A stretch of 6,542 nt of DNA from Planctomycetota bacterium. Its GTDB lineage: Bacteria > Planctomycetota > Phycisphaerae > Sedimentisphaerales > SM23-30. The notes below the pieces were generated by a model that saw only the letters and a program-made list of their open reading frames with translations, had not been told where the DNA came from and searched no databases. The DNA is taken from assembly GCA_022705365.1 (NCBI GenBank), contig JAKJEP010000196.1:1-6542 (forward strand), in the 5' to 3' direction. A program made the position numbers and the translations under genes. Shown one piece after another: positions 1-5,585 of this stretch (its first letter is position 1; each line of letters opens with the position of its first letter).

Positions 1-1362
1 CCAGAATTTTCCGATTTGTTCCAGGGATAAATCTTTGGTTTCCGGGATCATTCGCCAGCAGAAGAGCACGCAGGTGAAGCAGATGGCGGAGAAGATCAGA
101 TAGGCGTTGCCGGGATTGCCGAAGCGGCGGGTGAAGGCGTCGGTGAGGATGGGGAAGAGCTGGCAGCAGATATAGCTGGAGCAGAAGAGGAAAAAGCATA
201 CGACGGACATGGCTTTGCCGCGGATGCGGTTGGGGAAAATTTCCGCGACGATGACCCAGCCCAGGGGGGCGATGCTCAGGGTGAAGGCGCCGGCGCACAA
301 TAAGATGGGGGCGAGAATCCAGCGGGGCGGCCAGTTTTGGACGAAGGCGAAGCGGAGGAGGATGTGGCCGAGGCCCATGAAGGTTACGCCGACGATGAGA
401 ATCGGTTTGCGACCGAACCAGTTGACCAGCCACAGCGAGAGGATGGTGCAGAGGAGAATGAGGACATAGATGCACAGGGAATTCAGCAGGGCGTTGGTGG
501 GGCTGCCGATGCCGGCCTTGACTAAAATGGTGGGGGCGTAGAGCATGACGACGCCTACGCCGTTGATCTGCTGGAAGATCATCAGGAGGACGCCGATGAA
601 GAGGGCGAAGCGGACGCCCGGCTGGAACAATTCGCGGAAATGGCCGGATTCGCGGGTGAGTTCGTCGTCGATTTCCCGCATTTCGGTTTCTGCCTGGCGG
701 CGGCCGTTGATGGCGGCGAGGATGGCAAGGGCTTTTTCCCGGCGGCCCCGGGCGGCCAGCCAGCGGGGGCTGTCGGGGACAAAGAGCAGTCCGATCATCA
801 GGATGGCGATGGGGATGATTTCGGAGGCGAACATCAGCCGCCAATGATCGCCGAAGGAGAGAAAATAGGCGACCACCACGGCCAGGTTGATGCCGATGAC
901 GTTGAGGAGCTGGTTGACCGTGACCAGGCGGCCGCGCAGCCGGGCGGGGGCCAGTTCGGCGATGTACATGGGGGAAACGCCGGAGGAGAGGCCGACGCCG
1001 ACGCCGCCCAGCCAGCGCCAGAAGATAAAAGGGGCCAGGTTCACGGCGACGGCGGTGCCGATGGCGGAGAGGGCGAAGCAAACGCCGGCGAACAGCAGGG
1101 TCTTTTTGCGGCCGATGGCATCGGCCAGCCATATGCCGGCCAGGGGGCCGGCGATGCAGCCCAGGCTGGCACTGCCGCCGACCAGGCCGAAGTAGAAGGG
1201 AGAAAGATGGAAGTAGTCTTCCAGGTAAAGAATCGTTCCGGAAATGATGACCAGGTCGTAGCCGAATAGAAAGCCGCCTACGGAGATAACCATGGTGATG
1301 GCAAAGAGCGGGAAGCGGCGGGTTTTATCGTTTGGGCTGCTGATTTCCGGTATGGTATTCAC
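1..1362 (-). CDS. Sugar-porter family MFS transporter (XylE/GLUT-like), C-terminus cut by window edge
   Basis: Inner-membrane 12-helix permease of the MFS sugar porter family, probably a proton-coupled sugar importer. 454 codons are visible without a stop; the family runs about 460-500 residues, so little is missing. Motifs in order: FGYDLVIISG in TM1 (33-42, Asp36 matching the proton-coupling Asp of XylE); GIWLADAIGRKK (76-87); RWLGGVGVGLSS (116-127, Arg116 being the partner of that Asp); SPMYIAELAPARLRG (130-144); PDSPRWL (196-202); FQQING in TM7 (263-268); FGRKP (316-320); GWVIVAEIFPNRIRGK (368-383); and the C-terminal PETKDLSLEQI (440-450). The start is GTG, chosen because GGAG lies 8 nt upstream and the conserved TM1 follows at the normal distance. 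It is 20 nt behind the preceding gene, so it is probably co-transcribed. Several polar sugar-contact positions of XylE are replaced, so D-xylose is an unlikely substrate. The family is certain; the substrate is unknown. Confidence 0.95.
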   Translation of the reverse strand, partial: MNTIPEISSPNDKTRRFPLFAITMVISVGGFLFGYDLVIISGTILYLEDYFHLSPFYFGLVGGSASLGCIAGPLAGIWLADAIGRKKTLLFAGVCFALSAIGTAVAVNLAPFIFWRWLGGVGVGLSSGVSPMYIAELAPARLRGRLVTVNQLLNVIGINLAVVVAYFLSFGDHWRLMFASEIIPIAILMIGLLFVPDSPRWLAARGRREKALAILAAINGRRQAETEMREIDDELTRESGHFRELFQPGVRFALFIGVLLMIFQQINGVGVVMLYAPTILVKAGIGSPTNALLNSLCIYVLILLCTILSLWLVNWFGRKPILIVGVTFMGLGHILLRFAFVQNWPPRWILAPILLCAGAFTLSIAPLGWVIVAEIFPNRIRGKAMSVVCFFLFCSSYICCQLFPILTDAFTRRFGNPGNAYLIFSAICFTCVLFCWRMIPETKDLSLEQIGKFW

Positions 1363-1368
1363 GGGGAG

Positions 1369-1374
1369 TTCTCC
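1369..1374 (-). promoter_or_regulatory. Ribosome binding site supporting a GTG start
   Basis: GGAGAA on the minus strand, with the GGAG core 8 nt before GTG at 1362. No ATG occurs in frame between the previous gene's stop and the first membrane helix, so this site decides the start of the MFS permease. Confidence 0.7.
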
Positions 1375-1382
1375 GGGCAGGG

Positions 1383-2474
1383 TTAGCCATAGATTTTTTG
1401 CAGACGGCGGTTTACCAGATCGTAGCGGGACTGGATATCGCCGGTGCCGTCGTTGAGGAAGCGGACGATCAGGCGCAAACCGGGGGCGGCGAGGCGGTCC
1501 AGCAAATCGAAATCCCGCTCCACTTCGTTATTGAGGGTGACCTGGACGGCGATGTCGGTGCCCCGGAGGGCGTCACGAATTTGTTCCGGCGGAGTGGGGT
1601 TGGGGTCCATGGGGGAGGAGATTTTGCACTCGACCATGGTGAGGTTTTTCCACTGGCGCAGGAGAGGGATGGTATGGCCCCAGTTGCCGCAGGAATGGAT
1701 GGCGGCCCCGCCGAAAGCCTGCCCGATCTGGTCGTCCAGGGGCAGGAAGAAGTCCGCATTGATTTGGGGGGAGGCAACCGCCAGGTTGTCATCGGCGATG
1801 GTGATGCCCGTTCCACCGTGGGCCGCGGGGAGCGAGGCGGCGATGATGCGGCCGGGCAGGACCAGGCAATCGCCGATGGCCTCAGCCTGCTTTTGGGAAA
1901 ATTCGATGATGAGGTCGTTGATCATCCGCAGAAACCGGCGGACGATATCGGGGGCGGTATAGCAGGCGATGAAGAATTCCGAGGCGTCCAGGATCAGGGT
2001 GGCGTTATCGGCGGCGGACTGGGTGTCGGTCAGGCACATCGGCAGTTGACCGCCGGTTCGTTCTTTGAAATAGGCAATGGCTTCCAGAATCAGGGCGGCC
2101 ACCTTGCCGGAGGAAAGATCCGGTTTGGGGATGTCGCGAATCTCGTCGAGGGTATGATAGGCGTAGTGCACGGCGGGAGCGTCGCCCTGCCGCCAGAAAT
2201 AGGTACAGCCGAAGACCTCGGCCAGCACGCCGGTTCCGAACCAGGGTTCCAGATTCGGCAGGGTGTCGGAAGGGCATGCCAGGGTTTTTTCAAAATCGTA
2301 GAGATTGGCCTGGAAATTTTCTTCGATGCCGCCGCAGGAGGCATAGCGGGTGAAGCCGGCTTCGATGCTGACCAGATAGGGGATACGGCCCTGCCAGAAA
2401 TCCAGCAGGCGGGGCAGCCGCCGGTCCCGTGCGGCTTCATAGCGGTCGATGAGGTTTTGGATTTTTTTATTCAT
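1383..2474 (-). CDS. Uroporphyrinogen decarboxylase superfamily (URO-D/MtaA-like) protein B
   Basis: 363-residue predicted cytosolic TIM-barrel protein of the URO-D superfamily, which contains HemE and the cobamide:coenzyme M methyltransferases MtaA/MtbA. Seen: a family-type segment GGTGITIADDNLAVASPQ (220-237) with the Asp228-Asp229 pair and a following Ser-Pro, then IHSCGNWG (259-266), which gives the His260-x-Cys262 pair that binds zinc in the methyltransferases. No Cys lies in the C-terminal 80 residues, where the third zinc ligand normally sits; Cys283 is the only later candidate. The HemE substrate-binding RQAGRY motif is absent, so this is not a heme-pathway enzyme. The reading frame stays open upstream to 2660, but ATG 2474 is chosen because the upstream part lies inside protein A and looks unlike family sequence. 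That ATG sits in ATGAATAA, overlapping the end of protein A by 8 nt. No Shine-Dalgarno is visible, which suggests translational coupling. Substrate unknown; methyl transfer is inference. Confidence 0.87.
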   Translation of the reverse strand: MNKKIQNLIDRYEAARDRRLPRLLDFWQGRIPYLVSIEAGFTRYASCGGIEENFQANLYDFEKTLACPSDTLPNLEPWFGTGVLAEVFGCTYFWRQGDAPAVHYAYHTLDEIRDIPKPDLSSGKVAALILEAIAYFKERTGGQLPMCLTDTQSAADNATLILDASEFFIACYTAPDIVRRFLRMINDLIIEFSQKQAEAIGDCLVLPGRIIAASLPAAHGGTGITIADDNLAVASPQINADFFLPLDDQIGQAFGGAAIHSCGNWGHTIPLLRQWKNLTMVECKISSPMDPNPTPPEQIRDALRGTDIAVQVTLNNEVERDFDLLDRLAAPGLRLIVRFLNDGTGDIQSRYDLVNRRLQKIYG

Positions 2475-3714
2475 GGTCAGGGCAGCCGGAACCGTATTCA
2501 TAGGCGGCGGCCAGCATGGCTTCGATATTTTCCAGCGGCACATCCTGCTGAATATTGTGCACCTGGGTAAAGACGTAGCCGCCGCGGCCGGAGCCGAATA
2601 CCTGTATATTATGCCGAACGTGTTCTTTGATTTCCGCAGGAGTGCCGAAGGGGAGCACATGCTGGGTATCGCAGCCGCCGCCCCAGAAGACCACGCGGCC
2701 GCCGAATTCTTTCATCAATTTTTCCGGGGCCATATTTTCGGCAGAAATCTGGACGGGGTTAAGAATGTCAATGCCGGCGTCGATCCATTCGGGAAGCAGC
2801 GGATAAATGGAGCCGCAGGAATGGAGAAAGGTTTTCCAGTGGGTGTGGGTGTGGACCCAATCGCACAAACGCCGGTAGTGCGGTTTAATCATCTCGGCAA
2901 AAAGGCCCGGGGCGATCAGGGAATTTTTCTGCGTGCCGGCATCGTCGGCGGCGATACCCCAGGCAAAGCAGCGGTCCCCCACCGCCTGATGATAGAGGGC
3001 CAGGCACTGGATGACCGCATCCACCGCCCGGCCGATCATCTCGTGGACGGTTTCCTTTTCCGTCATTAACATGCAGAGCCATTCATCGAGGGACCCCTGG
3101 GTAATATTTTTTCCCACGACGGCGCTCATACCCAGGACGGAAATGAATTCTCCCCAGCCCAGAATGGCCTTATCGGTATTTTCATATAAATAGGCGGCGC
3201 GGGCCGACAACCGTTCCAGTTCTTCATCGGGGACGGTATTGACCGGCTGAAAGGCCCTGGGATCGATGCGGCTGCCCGACATGGTGGGCCTGACCAGGTC
3301 AAAGTAAAAGCCGTCTTTGGGCATCAGGGCCATATCCTGGCCGGCGGCATTCAGGAGCGACCAACTCCCGTCAGGATTTTCCCGGATGCGGGCGGTGGGA
3401 GGGAAATACGCCTCCAGTCCGCAAAAGAGCCGCTTGGGGAGGCCTTTTTCCGGCGGCAGGGCGGACCAGGCGGCGTCGAAGACATCCAGCGGGATCACAT
3501 CGGCATGTATCTTTTCCAGAAACGGAATCTCCACATCCGCCAGCATGGCCAGACAATCCCGAACCTTGGCGGGGGTTTGAATTCCCCGTTTTCTTTTAAG
3601 CTGATCATAGACGACCACGTTAATGCTGGAGGCGCGGGTGGCGCCCAGGTCGATGGGAATCCGATCGGGTTTCTGGAAATTGACTGCTTTCAGGACGCGC
3701 TGCCGGGAATTCAT
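2467..3714 (-). CDS. Uroporphyrinogen decarboxylase superfamily (URO-D/MtaA-like) protein A
   Basis: 415-residue predicted cytosolic URO-D-superfamily protein, divergent from its neighbour B. Domains in order: the N-terminal RVLKAVNFQKPDRIPIDLG (6-24), a very typical opening for this superfamily; AADDAGTQKNSLIAPGLF (255-272), the Asp-Asp-x-Gly-Thr-Gln active-site loop followed by the IxP segment; FLHSCGSIYPLLPEW (297-311) with zinc-type ligands His298 and Cys300; WGGGCDTQ (344-351); and GGYVFTQVHNIQQDVPLENI (378-397). In the methyltransferases this last element carries the third zinc Cys; here the aligned residue appears to be His386. The HemE signature RQAGRY is missing. The start at 3714 is preferred over the longer 3753 because the sequence then begins at the conserved RVL block and has a strong ribosome binding site; the 13 extra residues have no family character and their ATG lies in a predicted hairpin. 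It follows the repressor gene by 84 nt and overlaps B. Reaction unknown. Confidence 0.9.
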   Translation of the reverse strand: MNSRQRVLKAVNFQKPDRIPIDLGATRASSINVVVYDQLKRKRGIQTPAKVRDCLAMLADVEIPFLEKIHADVIPLDVFDAAWSALPPEKGLPKRLFCGLEAYFPPTARIRENPDGSWSLLNAAGQDMALMPKDGFYFDLVRPTMSGSRIDPRAFQPVNTVPDEELERLSARAAYLYENTDKAILGWGEFISVLGMSAVVGKNITQGSLDEWLCMLMTEKETVHEMIGRAVDAVIQCLALYHQAVGDRCFAWGIAADDAGTQKNSLIAPGLFAEMIKPHYRRLCDWVHTHTHWKTFLHSCGSIYPLLPEWIDAGIDILNPVQISAENMAPEKLMKEFGGRVVFWGGGCDTQHVLPFGTPAEIKEHVRHNIQVFGSGRGGYVFTQVHNIQQDVPLENIEAMLAAAYEYGSGCPDHE

Positions 3715-3724
3715 AGCCGTTTTT

Positions 3725-3733
3725 ACCTCTCCT
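3725..3733 (-). promoter_or_regulatory. Strong ribosome binding site deciding the start of URO-D protein A
   Basis: AGGAGAGGT on the minus strand, ending 10 nt before ATG 3714. It is one of the best purine-rich sites in the window and argues for 3714 rather than the upstream in-frame ATG at 3753. Confidence 0.75.
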
Positions 3734-3743
3734 GGTTTTAAAG

Positions 3744-3782
3744 CGGGTCCCATTCTGGCGGCATGGACAGGAAGGGCACCCG
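3744..3782 (-). terminator. Imperfect intercistronic hairpin after the repressor gene (possible partial terminator or processing site)
   Basis: On the minus strand CGGGT-G-CCC-TT-C-CTG pairs with CAG-AA-T-GGG-ACCCG: about 13 base pairs with three single-base bulges around a 10-nt loop. It begins 17 nt after the repressor stop codon and ends 29 nt before the next start codon. Only three U residues follow, so strong intrinsic termination is unlikely. Partial attenuation, or an mRNA-end stabilising role that lowers expression relative to the repressor or the reverse, is possible. Confidence 0.4.
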
Positions 3783-3798
3783 TGTCTTATGTATGGGG

Positions 3799-4872
3799 TT
3801 AGGCGCCGGGGCAGGGGGCGACTGATGCTCCTTCTTTCAGTTGGGCCTGTTCCCAGACGCTGCGCACGGTAGTATGATGTTCGATTCTCTGCAGGAGCAT
3901 TTCGACCGCCAGTTTGCCCATGTGCATGCGGTCAAATTGAAAGCAGGTCAGCGGGTATCTGGCAATTTGGAGGATGGGGTCATAATCGCAGGAAATAATG
4001 CTGATGTCCTGGGGAACCCGCAACCGCAGTTCCTGACAGGTGATCCAGACGGCAACGGCGGTGGCGGCATCATAGGTAATCACGGCGGTGCAGCCGTATT
4101 TTTCGCGATAGAGTTTGATGCATTCGGCATAGGCCGGGCCATAGATCCCTTCGGCGGTGCTGTTTTTGTCGGGGAAAAATTCTTCCGAATGAATTCGACT
4201 CAGGCCCGCCCCCACCATGGCCTGGCAATATCCCTGGAAGCGGTCGTAGCGGCTGGCGTGGAGGGCCTGCTGGGCATGCGGCACATAGCCGATATTCCGG
4301 TGGCCTTGTTTAATCAGGTAATCGGCGGCATCGTGGCCGACCCGGGCATCGTCGCACATCACCGCATTGTTGATCTGGTGATAGGTAGGATTGACCAGGA
4401 TATAGGGAATGGCGATTTTATCCAGAGCCTCCTGGAAATCCCGTAAACTATTAATTACCCGGACGATCAAGCCTTCCACGCCGTTTTTTTGGAGGATGGA
4501 CAATTTTTTCAAATCCTCCTCTGAGGCGCGGAAATGGATGGTGTCAAAAACCAGATGGTAGCCGTATTTATTGAGATTTTTGGAGATGCTCTGGGTGAGG
4601 CTGGCCACTTCCATATTGGACAGGGTAAAAATTTCTTCTTCGACGACGATCGCGATGGCCTCACTTTTCCGGCGGGAGAGGCTGCTGGCGGCCAGATTGG
4701 GTTTGTAACCGATTTCATTGATAATTTTCAGGACTTTCTTGCGGGTTTCTTCGGAAACCAGGGGATAGTGATTCTGTACGCGGGAAACGGTGATGGTGGA
4801 AACACCAGCCAGTCGGGCGACATCTTTGATGGTAGGTATTTTTCGAGCGACATGCTGCTGGCTTTCAGTCAT
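3799..4872 (-). CDS. LacI/GalR-family transcriptional repressor, probable local regulator
   Basis: 357-residue one-component sugar-sensing regulator of normal LacI-family length. An N-terminal helix-turn-helix spans about 13-34 (PTIKDVARLAGVSTITVSR then VQN), followed by VSEETRKKVLKIINEIGYKPN (39-59) and a hinge helix NLAASSL (59-65) whose Leu65 corresponds to the minor-groove-inserting Leu56 of LacI. The rest (about 70-345) is a periplasmic-binding-protein-like effector and dimer domain, including VMCDDARVGHDAADYLIKQG (171-190), ITYDAATAVAVW (265-276), ISIISCDYDP (290-299) and the late MGKLAVEMLLQRI (318-330). Recognition-helix positions equivalent to LacI Tyr17/Gln18 are Thr26/Ile27. ATG 4872 has GGAAAGGA 10 nt upstream. 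First gene of the leftward unit, it sits behind a promoter carrying an operator repeated at the divergent isomerase promoter, so autoregulation is likely. The effector is unknown, presumably the sugar or an intermediate. Confidence 0.95.
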   Translation of the reverse strand: MTESQQHVARKIPTIKDVARLAGVSTITVSRVQNHYPLVSEETRKKVLKIINEIGYKPNLAASSLSRRKSEAIAIVVEEEIFTLSNMEVASLTQSISKNLNKYGYHLVFDTIHFRASEEDLKKLSILQKNGVEGLIVRVINSLRDFQEALDKIAIPYILVNPTYHQINNAVMCDDARVGHDAADYLIKQGHRNIGYVPHAQQALHASRYDRFQGYCQAMVGAGLSRIHSEEFFPDKNSTAEGIYGPAYAECIKLYREKYGCTAVITYDAATAVAVWITCQELRLRVPQDISIISCDYDPILQIARYPLTCFQFDRMHMGKLAVEMLLQRIEHHTTVRSVWEQAQLKEGASVAPCPGA

Positions 4873-4973
4873 GGGTGGTGCATCCTTTCCCGGCTGTCAA
4901 TAAAGTTATGGAAGACAGATACGTTTTACTAATCCTTCGGTCAGAATAAGGAATTTGATATAAGAAACTCGCT

Positions 4974-4990
4974 AATGTAACCGTTAACAT
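4974..4990 (-). promoter_or_regulatory. Operator O1 for the leftward (repressor/URO-D/permease) promoter
   Basis: Read on the minus strand: ATGTTAACGGTTACATT. It is an imperfect dyad around a central CG, as usual for LacI-family operators, and matches the 17-mer at the isomerase promoter in 15 positions. It begins 6 bp after the -10 box, covering the predicted transcription start near 4990, a classic position for blocking initiation. Inferred ligand: the adjacent LacI-family protein. Confidence 0.8.
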
Positions 4991-4996
4991 ATATTT

Positions 4997-5025
4997 TGTA
5001 TAACGCGCCGCTTCGGCAAAGTCAA
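4997..5025 (-). promoter_or_regulatory. Sigma70-type promoter of the leftward operon
   Basis: Minus-strand -35 TTGACT (5020-5025), a 17-bp spacer and -10 TATACA (4997-5002). The predicted start is near 4990, leaving a leader of about 118 nt before the repressor ATG at 4872. The operator starts 6 bp beyond the -10 box. Confidence 0.75.
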
Positions 5026-5117
5026 TGAATATTTTTTGTTTAATTTTTATGATAGAATTCACGTTTTGTTGATTGGGGAGGGAACCATTCAAAATATATT
5101 GTTTATATCTATTTATA

Positions 5118-5133
5118 TTATAAGTACTTATAA
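5118..5133. repeat. Perfect 16-bp AT-rich palindrome
   Basis: TTATAAGTACTTATAA is its own reverse complement, with no spacer. It lies about 93 bp upstream of the leftward -35 box. It is too short and AT-rich for a stable RNA hairpin terminator; a dimeric regulator site is possible. ATAAGT half-sites recur in the same intergenic region (near 5369 on plus, and as ACTTAT at 5265-5270). Confidence 0.6.
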
Positions 5134-5167
5134 ATTTTCCGGTTTTTATTTATTTTTTCGCCAATTT

Positions 5168-5195
5168 GGGGGAAGAGCAAGGGGCAGGGGTGGGG
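5168..5195 (+). other. G-quadruplex-prone G-run block
   Basis: Four runs of at least four G on the plus strand (5168-5172, 5181-5184, 5187-5190, 5192-5195), separated by loops of 8, 2 and 1 nt. The first loop is one base over the strict 1-7 rule, but four-tetrad folding is otherwise favoured. It stands out in AT-rich surroundings, between the two divergent promoters. Function unknown. Confidence 0.55.
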
Positions 5196-5235
5196 AAACC
5201 TAAAACCCGGATTTTTTGGATGTTCCTGAACAATC

Positions 5236-5252
5236 ATGTTATCGCTAACTAT
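5236..5252 (+). promoter_or_regulatory. Weak third operator-like site O3 in mid-intergenic region
   Basis: ATGTTATCGCTAACTAT matches the O1/O2 consensus ATGWTAACGGTWACATT in 13 of 17 positions and keeps a central CG flanked by GTTA and TAAC. Its centre is 261 bp from O1 and 278 bp from O2. A role as auxiliary operator for DNA looping is inferred; chance resemblance in AT-rich DNA is not excluded. Confidence 0.4.
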
Positions 5253-5443
5253 TGATAATCAAGGACTTATGCAAAGGATGGTTTTGGTAAAAAAGGGTAC
5301 GGAACCGTTCGTTCGGACCACGGAGGGAGGTAGGGCTGGCGGTTTTAGAACAGGAATTTTTATATATCATAAGTATTTGTTATACAAGCAATTGTAATAT
5401 TATTGGTGCATAATTTATTCGAATGGATTCCATTTTGGGTACC

Positions 5444-5468
5444 GAAAATCAGCCGGCCCATAATTTTC
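5444..5468. promoter_or_regulatory. Dyad just upstream of the isomerase promoter
   Basis: GAAAATCA and TAATTTTC form inverted arms (7 of 8 pairs) around a 9-nt centre containing the palindrome GCCGGC. The midpoint lies near -58 relative to the predicted start, where activators commonly bind. The protein is unidentified; no activator gene is in the window. Confidence 0.35.
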
Positions 5469-5478
5469 AGTAAAAGGG

Positions 5479-5507
5479 TTGACATAAAAAACCGAATATG
5501 CTAAAGT
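5479..5507 (+). promoter_or_regulatory. Sigma70-type promoter of the isomerase gene
   Basis: Consensus -35 TTGACA (5479-5484), a 17-bp spacer and -10 TAAAGT (5502-5507) preceded by TG plus one base (extended -10 at 5499-5500). The predicted start is near 5514, giving a leader of about 72 nt. Confidence 0.78.
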
Positions 5508-5513
5508 GGCTTT

Positions 5514-5530
5514 ATGATAACGGTAACATT
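5514..5530 (+). promoter_or_regulatory. Operator O2 for the isomerase promoter
   Basis: ATGATAACGGTAACATT begins 6 bp after the -10 box and overlaps the predicted transcription start. It differs from O1 at only two of 17 positions and has the same orientation relative to transcription. It probably places the isomerase gene under the same LacI-family repressor as the leftward operon. Confidence 0.8.
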
Positions 5531-5585
5531 CAGCATCTAAGAATATATCGAGACAATCAACTTTAACAAAGAAGCAGGAATTGGT

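Larger units (their letters stand above)
4873..5585. other. 713-bp AT-rich divergent intergenic regulatory region
   Basis: This region separates the repressor start from the isomerase start. It is visibly AT-rich compared with the flanking genes. Both ends hold a promoter plus operator. The central stretch of about 450 bp (5026-5478) holds a perfect 16-bp palindrome, a G-run block, a weak third operator-like site and short dyads. I see no convincing gene: the 75-codon minus-strand frame at 4865-5092 crosses the promoter and operator, and a 42-codon plus-strand frame at 5269-5397 has poor start signals. Confidence 0.85.

Noticed and set aside
640..1269. 209-codon plus-strand open frame opposite the MFS permease
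   Set aside because: Low-complexity Gly/Ala/Asp-rich translation antisense to well conserved transporter motifs; a shadow frame.
1398..2570. 390-codon open frame on the plus strand opposite URO-D protein B
   Set aside because: It lies entirely antisense to a gene with clear family motifs, is rich in Gly/Asp/Val from GC-biased codon shadowing, has no recognisable domain and no ribosome binding site.
2449..3069. 206-codon plus-strand open frame opposite URO-D protein A
   Set aside because: Antisense to conserved active-site motifs and without independent start signals.
2467..3714. Protein A as heme-pathway HemE
   Set aside because: It lacks the RQAGRY substrate-binding motif, and the HSCG and VHNIQ elements point to the methyltransferase-like branch of the superfamily.
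4870..4884. Four-residue upstream ORF (Met-His-His-Pro) whose stop overlaps the repressor ATG
   Set aside because: Its ATG is inside the repressor's own Shine-Dalgarno region with no spacing for a ribosome; most likely incidental.
4865..5092. 75-codon minus-strand frame upstream of the repressor
   Set aside because: It spans the leftward -35, -10 and operator, overlaps the repressor start out of frame, and its translation has no recognisable features.
5221..5262. Short inverted repeats TGTTCCTGAACA (5221-5232) and TTGATAATCAA (5252-5262)
   Set aside because: Both are short dyads of a kind expected by chance in AT-rich DNA; they do not match each other or the operator motif.
5300..5313. CGGAACCGTTCGTT as another operator copy
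   Set aside because: It shares the AACGGTT core (reverse strand) but only about 8 of 14 positions with the operator core, too weak to call.
5269..5397. 42-codon plus-strand small ORF in the spacer (starts ATG CAA AGG ATG)
   Set aside because: AAGGA is only 3 nt from the first ATG, the codons are AT-rich and unlike the neighbours, and no promoter or homology is evident. Conservation across relatives would be needed to revive it.
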